A DNA stretch of 64,000 nucleotides from Achromobacter xylosoxidans (GTDB lineage Bacteria > Pseudomonadota > Gammaproteobacteria > Burkholderiales > Burkholderiaceae_B): assembly GCF_001457475.1 (NCBI RefSeq), contig NZ_LN831029.1, positions 6,138,001 through 6,202,000 of the forward strand, in the 5' to 3' direction. The stretch's first letter is position 1. Each line of letters starts with the position of its first letter. The notes beneath the pieces are model-generated. The model worked only from the letters and a program-made list of their open reading frames with translations. It made no database searches and was not told where the DNA came from. The position numbers and the translations under genes are program-made. Below are positions 44,278 through 55,407 of the stretch, piece by piece.

Positions 44278-44823
44278 ATGCCGCCCTCCGCCGCCCCCAT
44301 CCTGATCCGCGACAGCGTCGACGCCGACCTGCCCGCGATCAAATCCATCTACGCGCATCACGTGCAGCACGGCACCGCGTCGTTCGAACTGGACCCGCCG
44401 TCGATCCAGGAAATGCGCCAGCGGCGCGCCGGCGTGCTGGAAAAGGACATGCCCTACCTGGTGGCCGAAATCGACGGTGAAGTCGTGGGCTATGCCTACG
44501 TGACCCCCTATCGTCCGCGTCCCGCCTACCGCCACACCGTCGAGGATTCGGTCTACGTCAAGGCCGGCCGCGCCGGCCAGGGCATCGGCGGCAGGTTGCT
44601 GGCGACGCTGGTCGAACGCTGCACCGCGGCCGGCTGGCGGCAGATGCTGGCGGTGGTGGGCGACAGCCGCAACGCCGCCTCGCTCGCGGTGCATGCGCGC
44701 CAGGGCTTCCATCCGGTCGGCACGCTGCGCTCCGTGGGTCACAAGCATGGCGAATGGCGCGACACCGTGCTGATGCAGCGCGCGCTTGGCGAAGGCGACG
44801 GCACGCCGCCGCAACGCCCGTGA
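44278..44823 (+). CDS. GNAT acetyltransferase, phosphinothricin acetyltransferase-like
   Basis: 181 residues from ATG 44278. The GNAT acetyl-CoA-binding block is visible (VYVKAGRAGQGIGGRLLATL), preceded by the PAT-type N-terminal SIYAHHVQHGTASFELDPPS and followed by HARQGFHPVGTLRSVGHKHG. Family members acetylate phosphinothricin, methionine sulfoximine or related amino acid analogues. The actual substrate here is not certain. It is coupled to an MFS gene by a GTGA overlap and divergent from a LysR regulator, forming a compact modify-and-export type locus. Confidence 0.86.
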   Translation: MPPSAAPILIRDSVDADLPAIKSIYAHHVQHGTASFELDPPSIQEMRQRRAGVLEKDMPYLVAEIDGEVVGYAYVTPYRPRPAYRHTVEDSVYVKAGRAGQGIGGRLLATLVERCTAAGWRQMLAVVGDSRNAASLAVHARQGFHPVGTLRSVGHKHGEWRDTVLMQRALGEGDGTPPQRP

Positions 44824-46001
44824 TCGCCGCCCGCGCGGTGGTCTGCCTGGGCCTGACCCAACTGGTCGGCTGGGGAGTGACGTTCTACCTGATCGGCGCG
44901 CTTGGACTGGACATGGCCGCCGACCTGGACTGGAACCCCGCCACTATCTATGGCGGCTTCTCCTGTGCCATCGTCGTCATGGCGCTGGTTTCGCCGCTGG
45001 CTGGCCGGGCGGTGGACCGCTGGGGCGGCCACCGCATCATGCCGACCGGCGCCGTCGTGGCCGCGGCCGGCTGCATCCTGCTGGCCGCCGCGCACGGGCC
45101 GGTGGCGTACTTCGCCGCCTGGACGCTGTTAGGCCTGGGCATGCGGCTGTGCCTGTATGACGCCGCCTTCGCTTCGCTGGCGCGCGCCGCGGGTCCCGCC
45201 GCGCGCCGGCCGATGTCGCAGATCACCCTGTTCGGCGGACTCGCCTCGACGGTGATGTGGCCGGTGGGCCATGCGCTGTCGGATTGGCTGGGCTGGCGCG
45301 GCGCGGTGCTGGCGTACGCCGCGCTGGCGCTGGCGACGCTGCCGATGTACCTGGCGCTGCCGCGCACGCGCTACGCCGCGCCGGCGCAGGCACCCGGCCA
45401 GGGCGGAGCCGGCCTGGCGCGCAATGCCCGCGAGCGTCGCCTGGCTGGCGCGCTGTATGCCACGATCGCCATGCTGACCAACTTCCTGGCGGCCGGCAAC
45501 GCCGCCCACCTGATCCCCCTGCTGTCCGGCCTTGGCCTGGCCAAGGCCCTGGCCGTCAACGTCGCCGCGCTATGGGGCATTGGCCAGTTCGCCTCGCGGC
45601 TTGCCGATGTCGCGCTGGGATCTCGCCTGCATCCGCTGACCCTGACCCTGGCGGTGGCCGCCCTGCTGCCGCTCGGCTTCATGCTGGCGCTGTTCTCCGG
45701 CGGCCATCTCGCCGCCCTGGCCGCCTATGCCTCGCTGTACGGTGCCTGCAACGGCCTGCTGACCATCACGCGCGGCACGCTGCCGCTGGCACTGTTCGAC
45801 TTCCGCAGTTACGGCGCGGTGACCGGCGCCCTGCTGATGCCCAGCTTCCTGCTGACGGCCGCCGCGCCGGTGGCGTACGCCTACGTCGTGCAACGGCATG
45901 GGGCGCATGCCGCGATGGGCATGTCCGCCGGCGTGGCCGGCGCCATCCTGGCCGCCGCATTGGCGCTGCGGTGGCGCTTCATTGCCCGGGCACGGGGCTG
46001 A
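44820..46001 (+). CDS. MFS transporter
   Basis: 393 residues from a GTG at 44820 that overlaps the acetyltransferase stop (GTGA). About 12 hydrophobic segments are present, with the MFS A-motif region GRAVDRWGGHRIMPTG between TM2 and TM3, and a central cytoplasmic loop near PAQAPGQGGAGLARNARERR. It probably moves the substrate or product of the linked acetyltransferase, in an unknown direction. Its last 23 bases overlap the end of the convergent EAL gene. Confidence 0.85.
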   Translation: MIAARAVVCLGLTQLVGWGVTFYLIGALGLDMAADLDWNPATIYGGFSCAIVVMALVSPLAGRAVDRWGGHRIMPTGAVVAAAGCILLAAAHGPVAYFAAWTLLGLGMRLCLYDAAFASLARAAGPAARRPMSQITLFGGLASTVMWPVGHALSDWLGWRGAVLAYAALALATLPMYLALPRTRYAAPAQAPGQGGAGLARNARERRLAGALYATIAMLTNFLAAGNAAHLIPLLSGLGLAKALAVNVAALWGIGQFASRLADVALGSRLHPLTLTLAVAALLPLGFMLALFSGGHLAALAAYASLYGACNGLLTITRGTLPLALFDFRSYGAVTGALLMPSFLLTAAAPVAYAYVVQRHGAHAAMGMSAGVAGAILAAALALRWRFIARARG

Positions 46002-47604
46002 ACGGCGCGCCGCCGTCGCAGACCGCCGTGGCGGGCGCACCGCGGTCGCGCGCCCAGGCCACGTCGTCACGGCGTTGGCATTGCGCGTTCAACGCGGTGG
46101 CCAGTTCGTCGGCGGTGCCGGGCCTGAAGAACAGGAAGCCCTGCAACAGGTCGCAGCCGGCTTCCCGCGCGGCCCGGCAATGCGCCTCGGTTTCTACCCC
46201 TTCGGCCACGGTGACGATATCCAGATCCCGCGCCAGCTGGCAGATCGAGGCCAGCACTTTCTGCGCATCGGCCTGCCGCGCCGCGCTCCAGACGATGGAC
46301 TTGTCGAGTTTCAAGCCCGCCAGCGGTAGCGTCGACAGCCATTCGAGGTTGTTGTAGCCCTTGCCGAAATCGTCCAGCCACACCTGGATGCCGCGGCTGG
46401 TGAACTCCTCCAGCATGCAACGGATGTCCGCGCTGGCCGCGTGCAAGGCCGCCTCTTCGGTAAGTTCGATGCGGATATCGCGCGGCGCCAGTCCACACAC
46501 GGCGATATCGCGCAGGATCACGCCGACGACGTCACGGCGGGCAAAGCTCTGGGGCGAGATATTGATATTGACAGCCGGTCCGCAGCCGCGCGCAGCCTGC
46601 CGCCAGCGCGCCTGGTCGCTCGCAATGGTGCGAATGCCCCAGCTGATCAGGGCTTGCGCGACCTCGGGCGCCCCGGCCTCGCGCAACAGGCCGTCGATGC
46701 CCAGCGTTTCGCCGCCGGCCGCCCGCCACCTCAACAGCGCCTCGGCGCCCACGATCTCCAGGTCCGAAGCGGCGACGATGGGCTGGTAGTGGAATTGCAG
46801 CCGGTCCCCTTGGATCGCGGCCAGCAACGGCGAGACGGGCCCGCCCTCTTTCCGGGGCGCCGCCGGTTCTCGGCCGTCGCCGGCGGCGCTATCCTGCGCC
46901 AACGCGGCGGAGAACGAATACCCCTTGCCGCGCAAGCTGCGGATCGGAATGCTCAGCCCGGCGGCCGCGCCCTTGCGCTTGAGGCGGCTGATGACCAGGT
47001 CCAGCGCGCGGCCGTTGCCGGGGATATCCAGGCTGGCGACCGCGAAATCGGCGCGGCGGATGAGCCGTTCGGCATGCGCGTGCATGCCTTTGAGCACCGC
47101 GCGCTCCATGGGCGTGAGGCTGACGCCCGGCCCCGCGGGCGAGACCAGCGTCCATTCGTTGTCGCACAGCCGCCAGCTTTTTTCGGCCGCGGTCGGATCG
47201 GGCGGCGCGTCCGGCCGCCGCGGCGCGACCGCCGCGGGCGGTTGGCACAGTGTCAGTTTGCGTTGCGCCGACTGGATCGCGGCCGCCACTTCGCTATAGC
47301 TGATGTTGGCGCCATAGCAGCTGTCGGCGCCGGCCAGCAGCGCATTGATCCGCACCGCCGGGCTTTCGATGTGGCGGATGGCGATGATCGTGGAATGGGC
47401 GAAGCGCGCGCGCAACTGGCCGATGGTGATGTCCAGATCTCGCGGCAGGCACAGGTGCACCTGGATTTCGCCGGCCTGGCACGCCGGCGCCGGTTCCTGG
47501 AGCGATACGGGATTCAGGACGAAACCGATCTGCTCGAGCGAATCGGAGATGCCCTGCTTGGCGAATTCGTTGTCGAAAATAAGGATAATGCGCGACCGAT
47601 TCAT
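45979..47604 (-). CDS. Pseudo-receiver / winged-helix / EAL domain protein
   Basis: 541 residues from ATG 47604. Residues 1-115 look like a response-receiver fold (IILIFDNEFAKQGISDSLEQ; LLAGADSCYGANISYSEVAAAI) but lack the usual conserved Lys, so phosphorylation is doubtful. Residues about 160-235 form an OmpR-type winged helix (LTPMERAVLKGMHAHAERLI; VISRLKRKG; IRSLRGKGYSF). Residues about 260-515 form an EAL domain with catalytic-type residues present: EALLRW, NINISPQSF, ELTEEA, DDFGKGYNN, LKLDKS, AEGVE and LLQGF. It may hydrolyse c-di-GMP and bind DNA. This arrangement differs from ordinary EAL proteins. Confidence 0.88.
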   Translation of the reverse strand: MNRSRIILIFDNEFAKQGISDSLEQIGFVLNPVSLQEPAPACQAGEIQVHLCLPRDLDITIGQLRARFAHSTIIAIRHIESPAVRINALLAGADSCYGANISYSEVAAAIQSAQRKLTLCQPPAAVAPRRPDAPPDPTAAEKSWRLCDNEWTLVSPAGPGVSLTPMERAVLKGMHAHAERLIRRADFAVASLDIPGNGRALDLVISRLKRKGAAAGLSIPIRSLRGKGYSFSAALAQDSAAGDGREPAAPRKEGGPVSPLLAAIQGDRLQFHYQPIVAASDLEIVGAEALLRWRAAGGETLGIDGLLREAGAPEVAQALISWGIRTIASDQARWRQAARGCGPAVNINISPQSFARRDVVGVILRDIAVCGLAPRDIRIELTEEAALHAASADIRCMLEEFTSRGIQVWLDDFGKGYNNLEWLSTLPLAGLKLDKSIVWSAARQADAQKVLASICQLARDLDIVTVAEGVETEAHCRAAREAGCDLLQGFLFFRPGTADELATALNAQCQRRDDVAWARDRGAPATAVCDGGAPFSPVPGQ

Positions 47605-47937
47605 GATGATTGAGCCCTGAGTGAAACCGCTTTCCATCGAACGGTATTGAAATGTTTGTTTGCATCTCCATACCGGGAACAGGGTCGCAAAAAAAGGGCG
47701 CTCAATCGTTCACGTCACTGCGCAAAGTCGAAAATAATTGAATTCCATTCACTTTTAAATGAATGGAATTCAATATATCGAAATAAAAATCACTGATCGG
47801 CGAAACGTAGCGACACGCGCCTGGCTACCGTCCGCGCGAGTTCTGACGCCATTGCGGCGCAGGTCGGCAATGCGCCGCGGCCTGTCGCCGGCGCAATGTG
47901 AATCCAGGGGTTATCGGTGGAGGGACGGGTGGACGCC
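47605..47937. other. Control region upstream of the EAL gene, with AT-rich palindrome
   Basis: This 333-bp gap contains no supported gene. It is AT-rich between about 47690 and 47800. A perfect 15-base inverted repeat occupies 47737-47751 and 47760-47774, about 135-170 bases upstream of the EAL start. The rest, toward the queC stop, is ordinary. Confidence 0.55.
47737..47774. repeat. Perfect 15-bp AT-rich inverted repeat
   Basis: ATTGAATTCCATTCA at 47737-47751 is fully complementary to 47760-47774 around an 8-base A/T spacer. It could be an operator for the winged-helix EAL protein itself, or a terminator-like hairpin for queC transcripts; the T/A-rich loop and location favour an operator. 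Confidence 0.7.
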
Positions 47938-48651
47938 TCAGGCCCCGCCCTGCGCCTGCCATTTGTCCCAGCCGGCTCGGCGCAGCTTGCAGGCCGGGCA
48001 TTCGCCGCAGCCATAGCCCCAGGCATGGCGCGCGCCGCGCTCGCCCAGGTAACAGGTGTGGCTTTCCTCGACGATGGTCTCGACCAGCGCGTCGCCGCCC
48101 AGGCTCCTGGCCAACGCCCAGGTTTCCGATTTGTCGATCCACATCAGCGGCGTCTCGATGGTGACGCGGCTGCCCAGGCCCAACCCCAGCGCCACCTGTT
48201 GCGCCTTGATGGTGTCGTCGCGGCAATCGGGATAGCCCGAAAAATCGGTTTCGCACATGCCGCCCACCAGCACGTCCAGCTGACGCCGGTAGCCCAGCGC
48301 GGCCGCCAGCGTCAGGAACAGCAGGTTGCGGCCGGGCACGAAGGTGTTGGGCAGGCCATTGGCCTGCATCTCGATGGCGCGGTCGCTGGTCATGGCGGTG
48401 TCGCCCACCTGGCCCAGCACCTTCAGGTCCAGCAGATGGTCTTCGCCCAGTCGCGGCGCCCATTGCGGAAAACGCGCGCGGATGTCGCGCAGCACATTCA
48501 GGCGCGCATCCAGCTCGATGCGGTGGCGCTGGCCGTAATCGAACGCCACGGTTTCCACATGGGCATAGCGGTCCAGCGCCCAGGCCAGGCAGGTGGTGGA
48601 ATCCTGTCCGCCCGAAAACAGCACGAGCGCGCGACGTTGGTGATTCAGCAT
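47938..48651 (-). CDS. queC: 7-cyano-7-deazaguanine synthase
   Basis: 237 residues from ATG 48651; an upstream TTG is in frame but not needed. The ATP pyrophosphatase loop [19 protein letters not shown] is near the N-terminus, and the zinc-binding cysteine set CYLG...[13 protein letters not shown] near the C-terminus. [17 protein letters not shown] and [13 protein letters not shown] are also typical. QueC converts 7-carboxy-7-deazaguanine to preQ0 in queuosine tRNA modification. It is divergent from ppc across 171 bp. No other queuosine genes are in the window. Confidence 0.95.
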   Translation of the reverse strand: MLNHQRRALVLFSGGQDSTTCLAWALDRYAHVETVAFDYGQRHRIELDARLNVLRDIRARFPQWAPRLGEDHLLDLKVLGQVGDTAMTSDRAIEMQANGLPNTFVPGRNLLFLTLAAALGYRRQLDVLVGGMCETDFSGYPDCRDDTIKAQQVALGLGLGSRVTIETPLMWIDKSETWALARSLGGDALVETIVEESHTCYLGERGARHAWGYGCGECPACKLRRAGWDKWQAQGGA

Positions 48652-48822
48652 AAAAGGGGGTTTCTGCAAAGACTAAGGGATAGGCCAGACTTTACCGCAG
48701 CTGGCCGTCTTCCCCGTAAGGAAGCCTGCGTAAAATCGGTGCCGTTCTCGTTTACGGTTTACCCGCAGTGCGCATCACCTGACCCTTCCCCTTTTCCAGC
48801 AGCCCGACGGATCTCCCGCCCG

Positions 48823-51669
<2,847 letters not shown>

Positions 51670-52014
51670 GGCGAAAGACCAACGCCGCGCCGGGGCCTCG
51701 CGCTCCGGCGCCTTCTTTGCCCCCATCCCCTCGAATCGGCCCTCCGTGCGGAACGCGACGACCCCGGCAGGCGGCTTGGCGGCGCTCCACACTGTCCACC
51801 TGCCGAACACCGCAAAAAGGCCATTTGTCCACCCCCGGCAACTTTTAGTACTATCTTTTCCAGAAATTCTATATACGCACAAATGTTCGTATATAGAACA
51901 CAACGATTTTTCTGGCCCGCGCACAGGAAGACACCGACGGAAGAGACAGATCGCAGTTCCCTGGTTCCGCCTGTGCCGCCCGCCGCGCGCGCCGTGTAAG
52001 GCAAGCGAACCCTC
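51670..52014. other. 345-bp control region upstream of the hydroxyacyl-CoA dehydrogenase operon
   Basis: No supported gene. The middle (51835-51910) is AT-rich and contains the paired operator described at 51866-51899. The first 150 bases after ppc are G+C-rich without a clear intrinsic terminator. Confidence 0.55.
51866..51899. promoter_or_regulatory. Paired 15-bp GTTC-N7-GAAC-type operator
   Basis: GTTCGTATATAGAAC at 51885-51899 and its mirror image ATTCTATATACGCAC at 51866-51880 are centred 19 bases apart. Eleven bases of the outer halves form a perfect inverted repeat (51867-51877 with 51888-51898). The same motif and spacing occur upstream of pcaR/pcaI at 56295-56328. Confidence 0.65.
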
Positions 52015-52950
52015 ATGGATACTCCCCTGCAGAATCTGGCCGTCATCGGCGCCGGCGCCATGGGCAGCGGCATCGCCGCGCTCTTCGCCTCGAAGGGATT
52101 GGACGTGGTCCTGGTCGATCCGATGGACGGCGCCCTGGATCGCGCCCGCGCCGTCATCGAACGCCAGTTGAACGTCTACGCGCCCGGCCAGGTCGACGCC
52201 GTGATGCAACGCATCCGCATGGCGCCCGGCCTGGACGCGGCCGCCAGCTGCGACCTGGTGATCGAGGCGGTGCCCGAGAACCTGGAGCTCAAGCGCGGCC
52301 TGTTCGCGCAGCTCGATGCGCTGTGCAAGCCCGAAGCCATCTTCGCCACCAACACCTCGGGCCTGTCGATCAACGCCATCGCCAGTGCTGTCGCGCGCCG
52401 CGACCGCTTTGTCGGCACGCACTTCTTCACCCCCGCCGACGTCATCCCGCTGGTCGAAGTGGTGCGCAACGACGCCACCTCGGAAGACACCGTGGCGCGC
52501 GTCATGGCGACGCTGCGCCTGGGCGGCAAGCGCCCGGTGCTGGTGCGCCAGGACATCCCCGGCTTCATCGCCAACCGCATCCAGCACGCCCTGGCGCGCG
52601 AGGCCATCTCGCTGCTGGAAAAGGGCGTGGCCAGCGCCGAGGACATCGACGAAGTGGTCAAGTGGAGCCTGGGCATCCGCCTGGCGCTGTCCGGTCCGCT
52701 GGAGCAGCGCGACATGAACGGCATCGACGTCCACTACGCCATCGCCAGCTATCTCTACAAAGACCTGGAAAACCGCACCGAGCCGTCCGAGCTGCTCAAG
52801 AGCAAGGTCGAGAACGGCCAGCTCGGCGCCAAGAGCGGCCAGGGGTTCTACACCTGGAGCGCCGAACGCCGCGAACGGGTGCTGCGCGACAAGAGCGCGG
52901 CGCTGGGCGAGCTGGCCGCGTGGCTCAATGCCAAGGCCGGCGATTCCTGA
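52015..52950 (+). CDS. 3-hydroxyacyl-CoA dehydrogenase family protein
   Basis: 311 residues. An N-terminal NAD-binding fold (LAVIGAGAMGSGIAALFASK) leads to DLVIEAVPENLELKRGLF and NTSGLSINAIASAV. The catalytic His-containing GTHFFTPADVIPLVEVV follows; common family members read HFFNP here. The C-terminal helical domain (PGFIANRIQHALAREAISLL; KSGQGFYTW) completes it. Family enzymes oxidise 3-hydroxyacyl-CoAs or small 3-hydroxy acids. First gene of an operon with AtoE and an SDR, suggesting use of a short 3-hydroxy or 3-oxo acid. The promoter carries pcaR-like operators. Confidence 0.86.
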   Translation: MDTPLQNLAVIGAGAMGSGIAALFASKGLDVVLVDPMDGALDRARAVIERQLNVYAPGQVDAVMQRIRMAPGLDAAASCDLVIEAVPENLELKRGLFAQLDALCKPEAIFATNTSGLSINAIASAVARRDRFVGTHFFTPADVIPLVEVVRNDATSEDTVARVMATLRLGGKRPVLVRQDIPGFIANRIQHALAREAISLLEKGVASAEDIDEVVKWSLGIRLALSGPLEQRDMNGIDVHYAIASYLYKDLENRTEPSELLKSKVENGQLGAKSGQGFYTWSAERRERVLRDKSAALGELAAWLNAKAGDS

Positions 52951-53132
52951 CGCCGCCGCATCACCGAAACCCTACACCATAAGGCGCGCGGCGATCCCTC
53001 CGACGCGCCAGCGGGCCACGAGCCCAACCACACAAAGAAACCGACCGTCCCACCCGCGGCGCCGCCACATCCGGCGCGCCACGGCGCAAGACACAAGAGC
53101 AATACGCCTTACCGGAGTTCGTAGGAGGCACC

Positions 53133-54473
53133 ATGAATAAATTGGCATCTTTTTTCACTGAGCTGATGCGCAAGTATCTGCCCGATCCCTTTGTCTTCGC
53201 GATCGCGCTGACCTTGCTCACCGTGCTGCTGGCCATGGGCATCGAAGGCCAGGGCATCGGCGACGTGACCCGCGCCTGGGGCAAGGGCTTCTGGAGCCTG
53301 CTGGCGTTCACCACCCAGATGGCCGTGATCCTGGCCATGGGCTACGTGCTGGCCACCGCGCCGCTGACCGACCGCCTGCTCAACCGCATCGTCAGCCACG
53401 TGCACAAGCCGCACACCGCCATCATCGTCGCCACGCTGGTGGGCGGCATCGGCAGCTACCTGAACTGGGGCTTCGGCCTGGTCATCGGCGGCATCGTCGC
53501 CAAGAAGCTGGCGCTCAAGGTCAAGGGCGTGCACTACCCGCTGATCATCGCCGCGGCCTACAGCGGTTTCACCATGTACGGCCTGGGCCTGTCGGCCAGC
53601 ATCCCGGTGCTGGTGGCCACCCCCGGCCACCCCACCGCCAAGCAGATGGGCATCATCCCGCTGACGGAAACCATCTTCTCGGTGCCGATGCTGATCACCA
53701 GCCTGGTGATCATCGTGACGCTGCCGCTGCTGAACGCCTGGCTGCATCCGAAGAAGGGCGAGAAGATCGTCGAAGTGGATCCGGCCATCGACCGCGACGC
53801 CAACGCGTCCAACGCGGCCGAAGACATGCTGGAGAAAGGCACCCTCGCCTCCAAGCTGAACAACAGCCGCATCCTCAGCCTGCTGATCGGCGCGCTGGGC
53901 GTGGCCTACGTCGCCTTCCACTTCATCGATGGCGGCTCGCTCGACCTGAACCTGATCAACTTCATCATCCTGTTCCTGGGCATCATCCTGCTGGGCACGC
54001 CGGCCGCCTACGTGGCCAAGCTGACCGAAGGCATCAAGACGATCTCGGGCATCATCCTGCAGTACCCGTTCTACGCCGGCATCATGGCCATCATGGCCGC
54101 CTCGGGCCTGGTGACCACGATCTCCAAGGTGTTCGTCGACGTCGCCACGCCGGCCACGCTGCCGTTCTGGGGCCTGATCAGCTCGTTCGTCATCAACTTC
54201 TTCGCGCCCTCGGCCGGCGGCCACTGGGTCATCCAGGGTCCGTTCATGATCGACGCCGCCCGCGAAATCGGCAGCGCGCTCAACCAGACGACCATGGCCG
54301 TGATGCTGGGCAACGCCTGGAACGATCTGGTGCAGCCCTTCTGGATCCTGCCGGCGCTGGCGCTGTCCAAGCTCAAGCTGCGCGACGTGATGGGCTATAC
54401 GGTCATCATGATGTTGTGGGTCGGCGTGATCCACATCACCGCCGTGCTGGCGTGGGGCTATCTGACCCATTAA
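53133..54473 (+). CDS. Short-chain fatty acid / acetoacetate transporter (AtoE family)
   Basis: 446 residues with 10 or more hydrophobic segments. The family start (FFTELMRKYLPDPFVFAIAL), SYLNWGFGLVIGGIVAKKLA and FFAPSAGGHWVIQGPFMIDA are characteristic of AtoE/YfkA-type carriers for short-chain fatty acids such as acetoacetate or butyrate. It lies 182 bp after the dehydrogenase and is followed by a strong hairpin structure and an SDR gene. It probably takes up the substrate of the flanking dehydrogenases. Confidence 0.9.
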   Translation: MNKLASFFTELMRKYLPDPFVFAIALTLLTVLLAMGIEGQGIGDVTRAWGKGFWSLLAFTTQMAVILAMGYVLATAPLTDRLLNRIVSHVHKPHTAIIVATLVGGIGSYLNWGFGLVIGGIVAKKLALKVKGVHYPLIIAAAYSGFTMYGLGLSASIPVLVATPGHPTAKQMGIIPLTETIFSVPMLITSLVIIVTLPLLNAWLHPKKGEKIVEVDPAIDRDANASNAAEDMLEKGTLASKLNNSRILSLLIGALGVAYVAFHFIDGGSLDLNLINFIILFLGIILLGTPAAYVAKLTEGIKTISGIILQYPFYAGIMAIMAASGLVTTISKVFVDVATPATLPFWGLISSFVINFFAPSAGGHWVIQGPFMIDAAREIGSALNQTTMAVMLGNAWNDLVQPFWILPALALSKLKLRDVMGYTVIMMLWVGVIHITAVLAWGYLTH

Positions 54474-54487
54474 GAGGGCCCCCCCGT

Positions 54488-54567
54488 ACGCGCTGCGCGC
54501 GCCCCCCAGGGGGCGACACCTGCAGACCGGCAAAGCCGGATCTGGCGGTGTCCCCGCTGGGGGAAAT
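54488..54567 (+). repeat. G+C-rich nested hairpin, related to the 61.5-kb array motif
   Basis: After the AtoE stop, CGCTGCGCGC is followed by a nested structure: CCCCCAG (54503-54509) pairs with CTGGGGG (54557-54563), GACACC (54515-54520) with GGTGTC (54547-54552), and CCGGC (54527-54531) with GCCGG (54535-54539) around AAA. The opening CGCTGCGCGC plus CCCCCC-n-GGGGGC pattern recurs in the tandem units at 61481-61899. It may act as a terminator or processing stop between AtoE and the SDR. Confidence 0.65.
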
Positions 54568-54628
54568 GCAATGTTGAGGGGCGGGGTTCCTCGGAACGCC
54601 GCCAGTGAGAACTGAATTGGGAGCTGAG

Positions 54629-55357
54629 ATGAGCAAACCTACCGCGTATCTGGTGACCGGCGGCAGCGCCGGGATCGGCGCCGCCATCGTCCGCATGCTG
54701 CTGGATGCCGGGCACAAGGTGGTCAACATCGACTACCGCCTGCCCGAGCATCCGCCGGCGGGGCTGGTGTCGTACCAGGCCGACCTGACCGACGAGGCGC
54801 GCACCAAGGAAGTGGCCGCCGAAGTGACCGCGGCCTACGACATCGTCGGCCTGGTCAACAACGCCGGCGCCACGCGTCCCGGCACCGCCGACACGGCCAC
54901 CCTGGCCGACCTGGACTACGTGGTCAACCTGCATCTGCGCACCGCGCTGATCCTGGTGCAGGCCGCGCTGCCGGCGATGCGCGCCGCCGGCTTCGGCCGC
55001 ATCGTCAACATGTCGTCGCGCGCCGCGCTGGGCAAGCCGGACCGCGTGGTCTATTCGGCCACCAAGGCCGGGCTGGTCGGCTTGACGCGCACGCTGGCGA
55101 TGGAACTGGGCGGCGACGGCATCACCGTCAACGCCATCGGCCCCGGCCCCATCGCCACGGACCTGTTCACCAAGAGCAACCCCGCCGGCGCGCCGCAGAC
55201 CGAGCGCATCATCAACAGCATCGTGGTCAAGCGCCTGGGCACGCCCGAGGACGTGGCGCGCGCCGCCATGTTCTTCCTGTCGCCCGACAACGGCTTCGTC
55301 ACCGGCCAGATGCTGTACGTCTGCGGCGGCACGACGCTGGGCGTCGCCCCGATCTGA
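54629..55357 (+). CDS. Short-chain dehydrogenase/reductase (SDR)
   Basis: 242 residues from ATG 54629, with GGGAGCTGAG upstream. Signatures: cofactor loop TGGSAGIGAA, NNAGATRPG, Ser in NMSSRAALG, and YSATKAGL; a C-terminal YVCGGTTLGVAPI. The third gene of the AtoE cluster, it probably interconverts a hydroxy and an oxo compound in the same pathway as the hydroxyacyl-CoA dehydrogenase. It converges with pcaR, with about 50 bases between stops. Confidence 0.87.
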   Translation: MSKPTAYLVTGGSAGIGAAIVRMLLDAGHKVVNIDYRLPEHPPAGLVSYQADLTDEARTKEVAAEVTAAYDIVGLVNNAGATRPGTADTATLADLDYVVNLHLRTALILVQAALPAMRAAGFGRIVNMSSRAALGKPDRVVYSATKAGLVGLTRTLAMELGGDGITVNAIGPGPIATDLFTKSNPAGAPQTERIINSIVVKRLGTPEDVARAAMFFLSPDNGFVTGQMLYVCGGTTLGVAPI

Positions 55358-55407
55358 GGCCGGCCGCCATGTCCGCCCGCCTGCCCGACTCCGCCCGCCC
55401 GCGCCGC

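Noticed and set aside
47917..48822. 300-residue extension of PEP carboxylase at its N-terminus
   Set aside because: It is the antisense of queC; the ATG at 48823 gives the standard enzyme.
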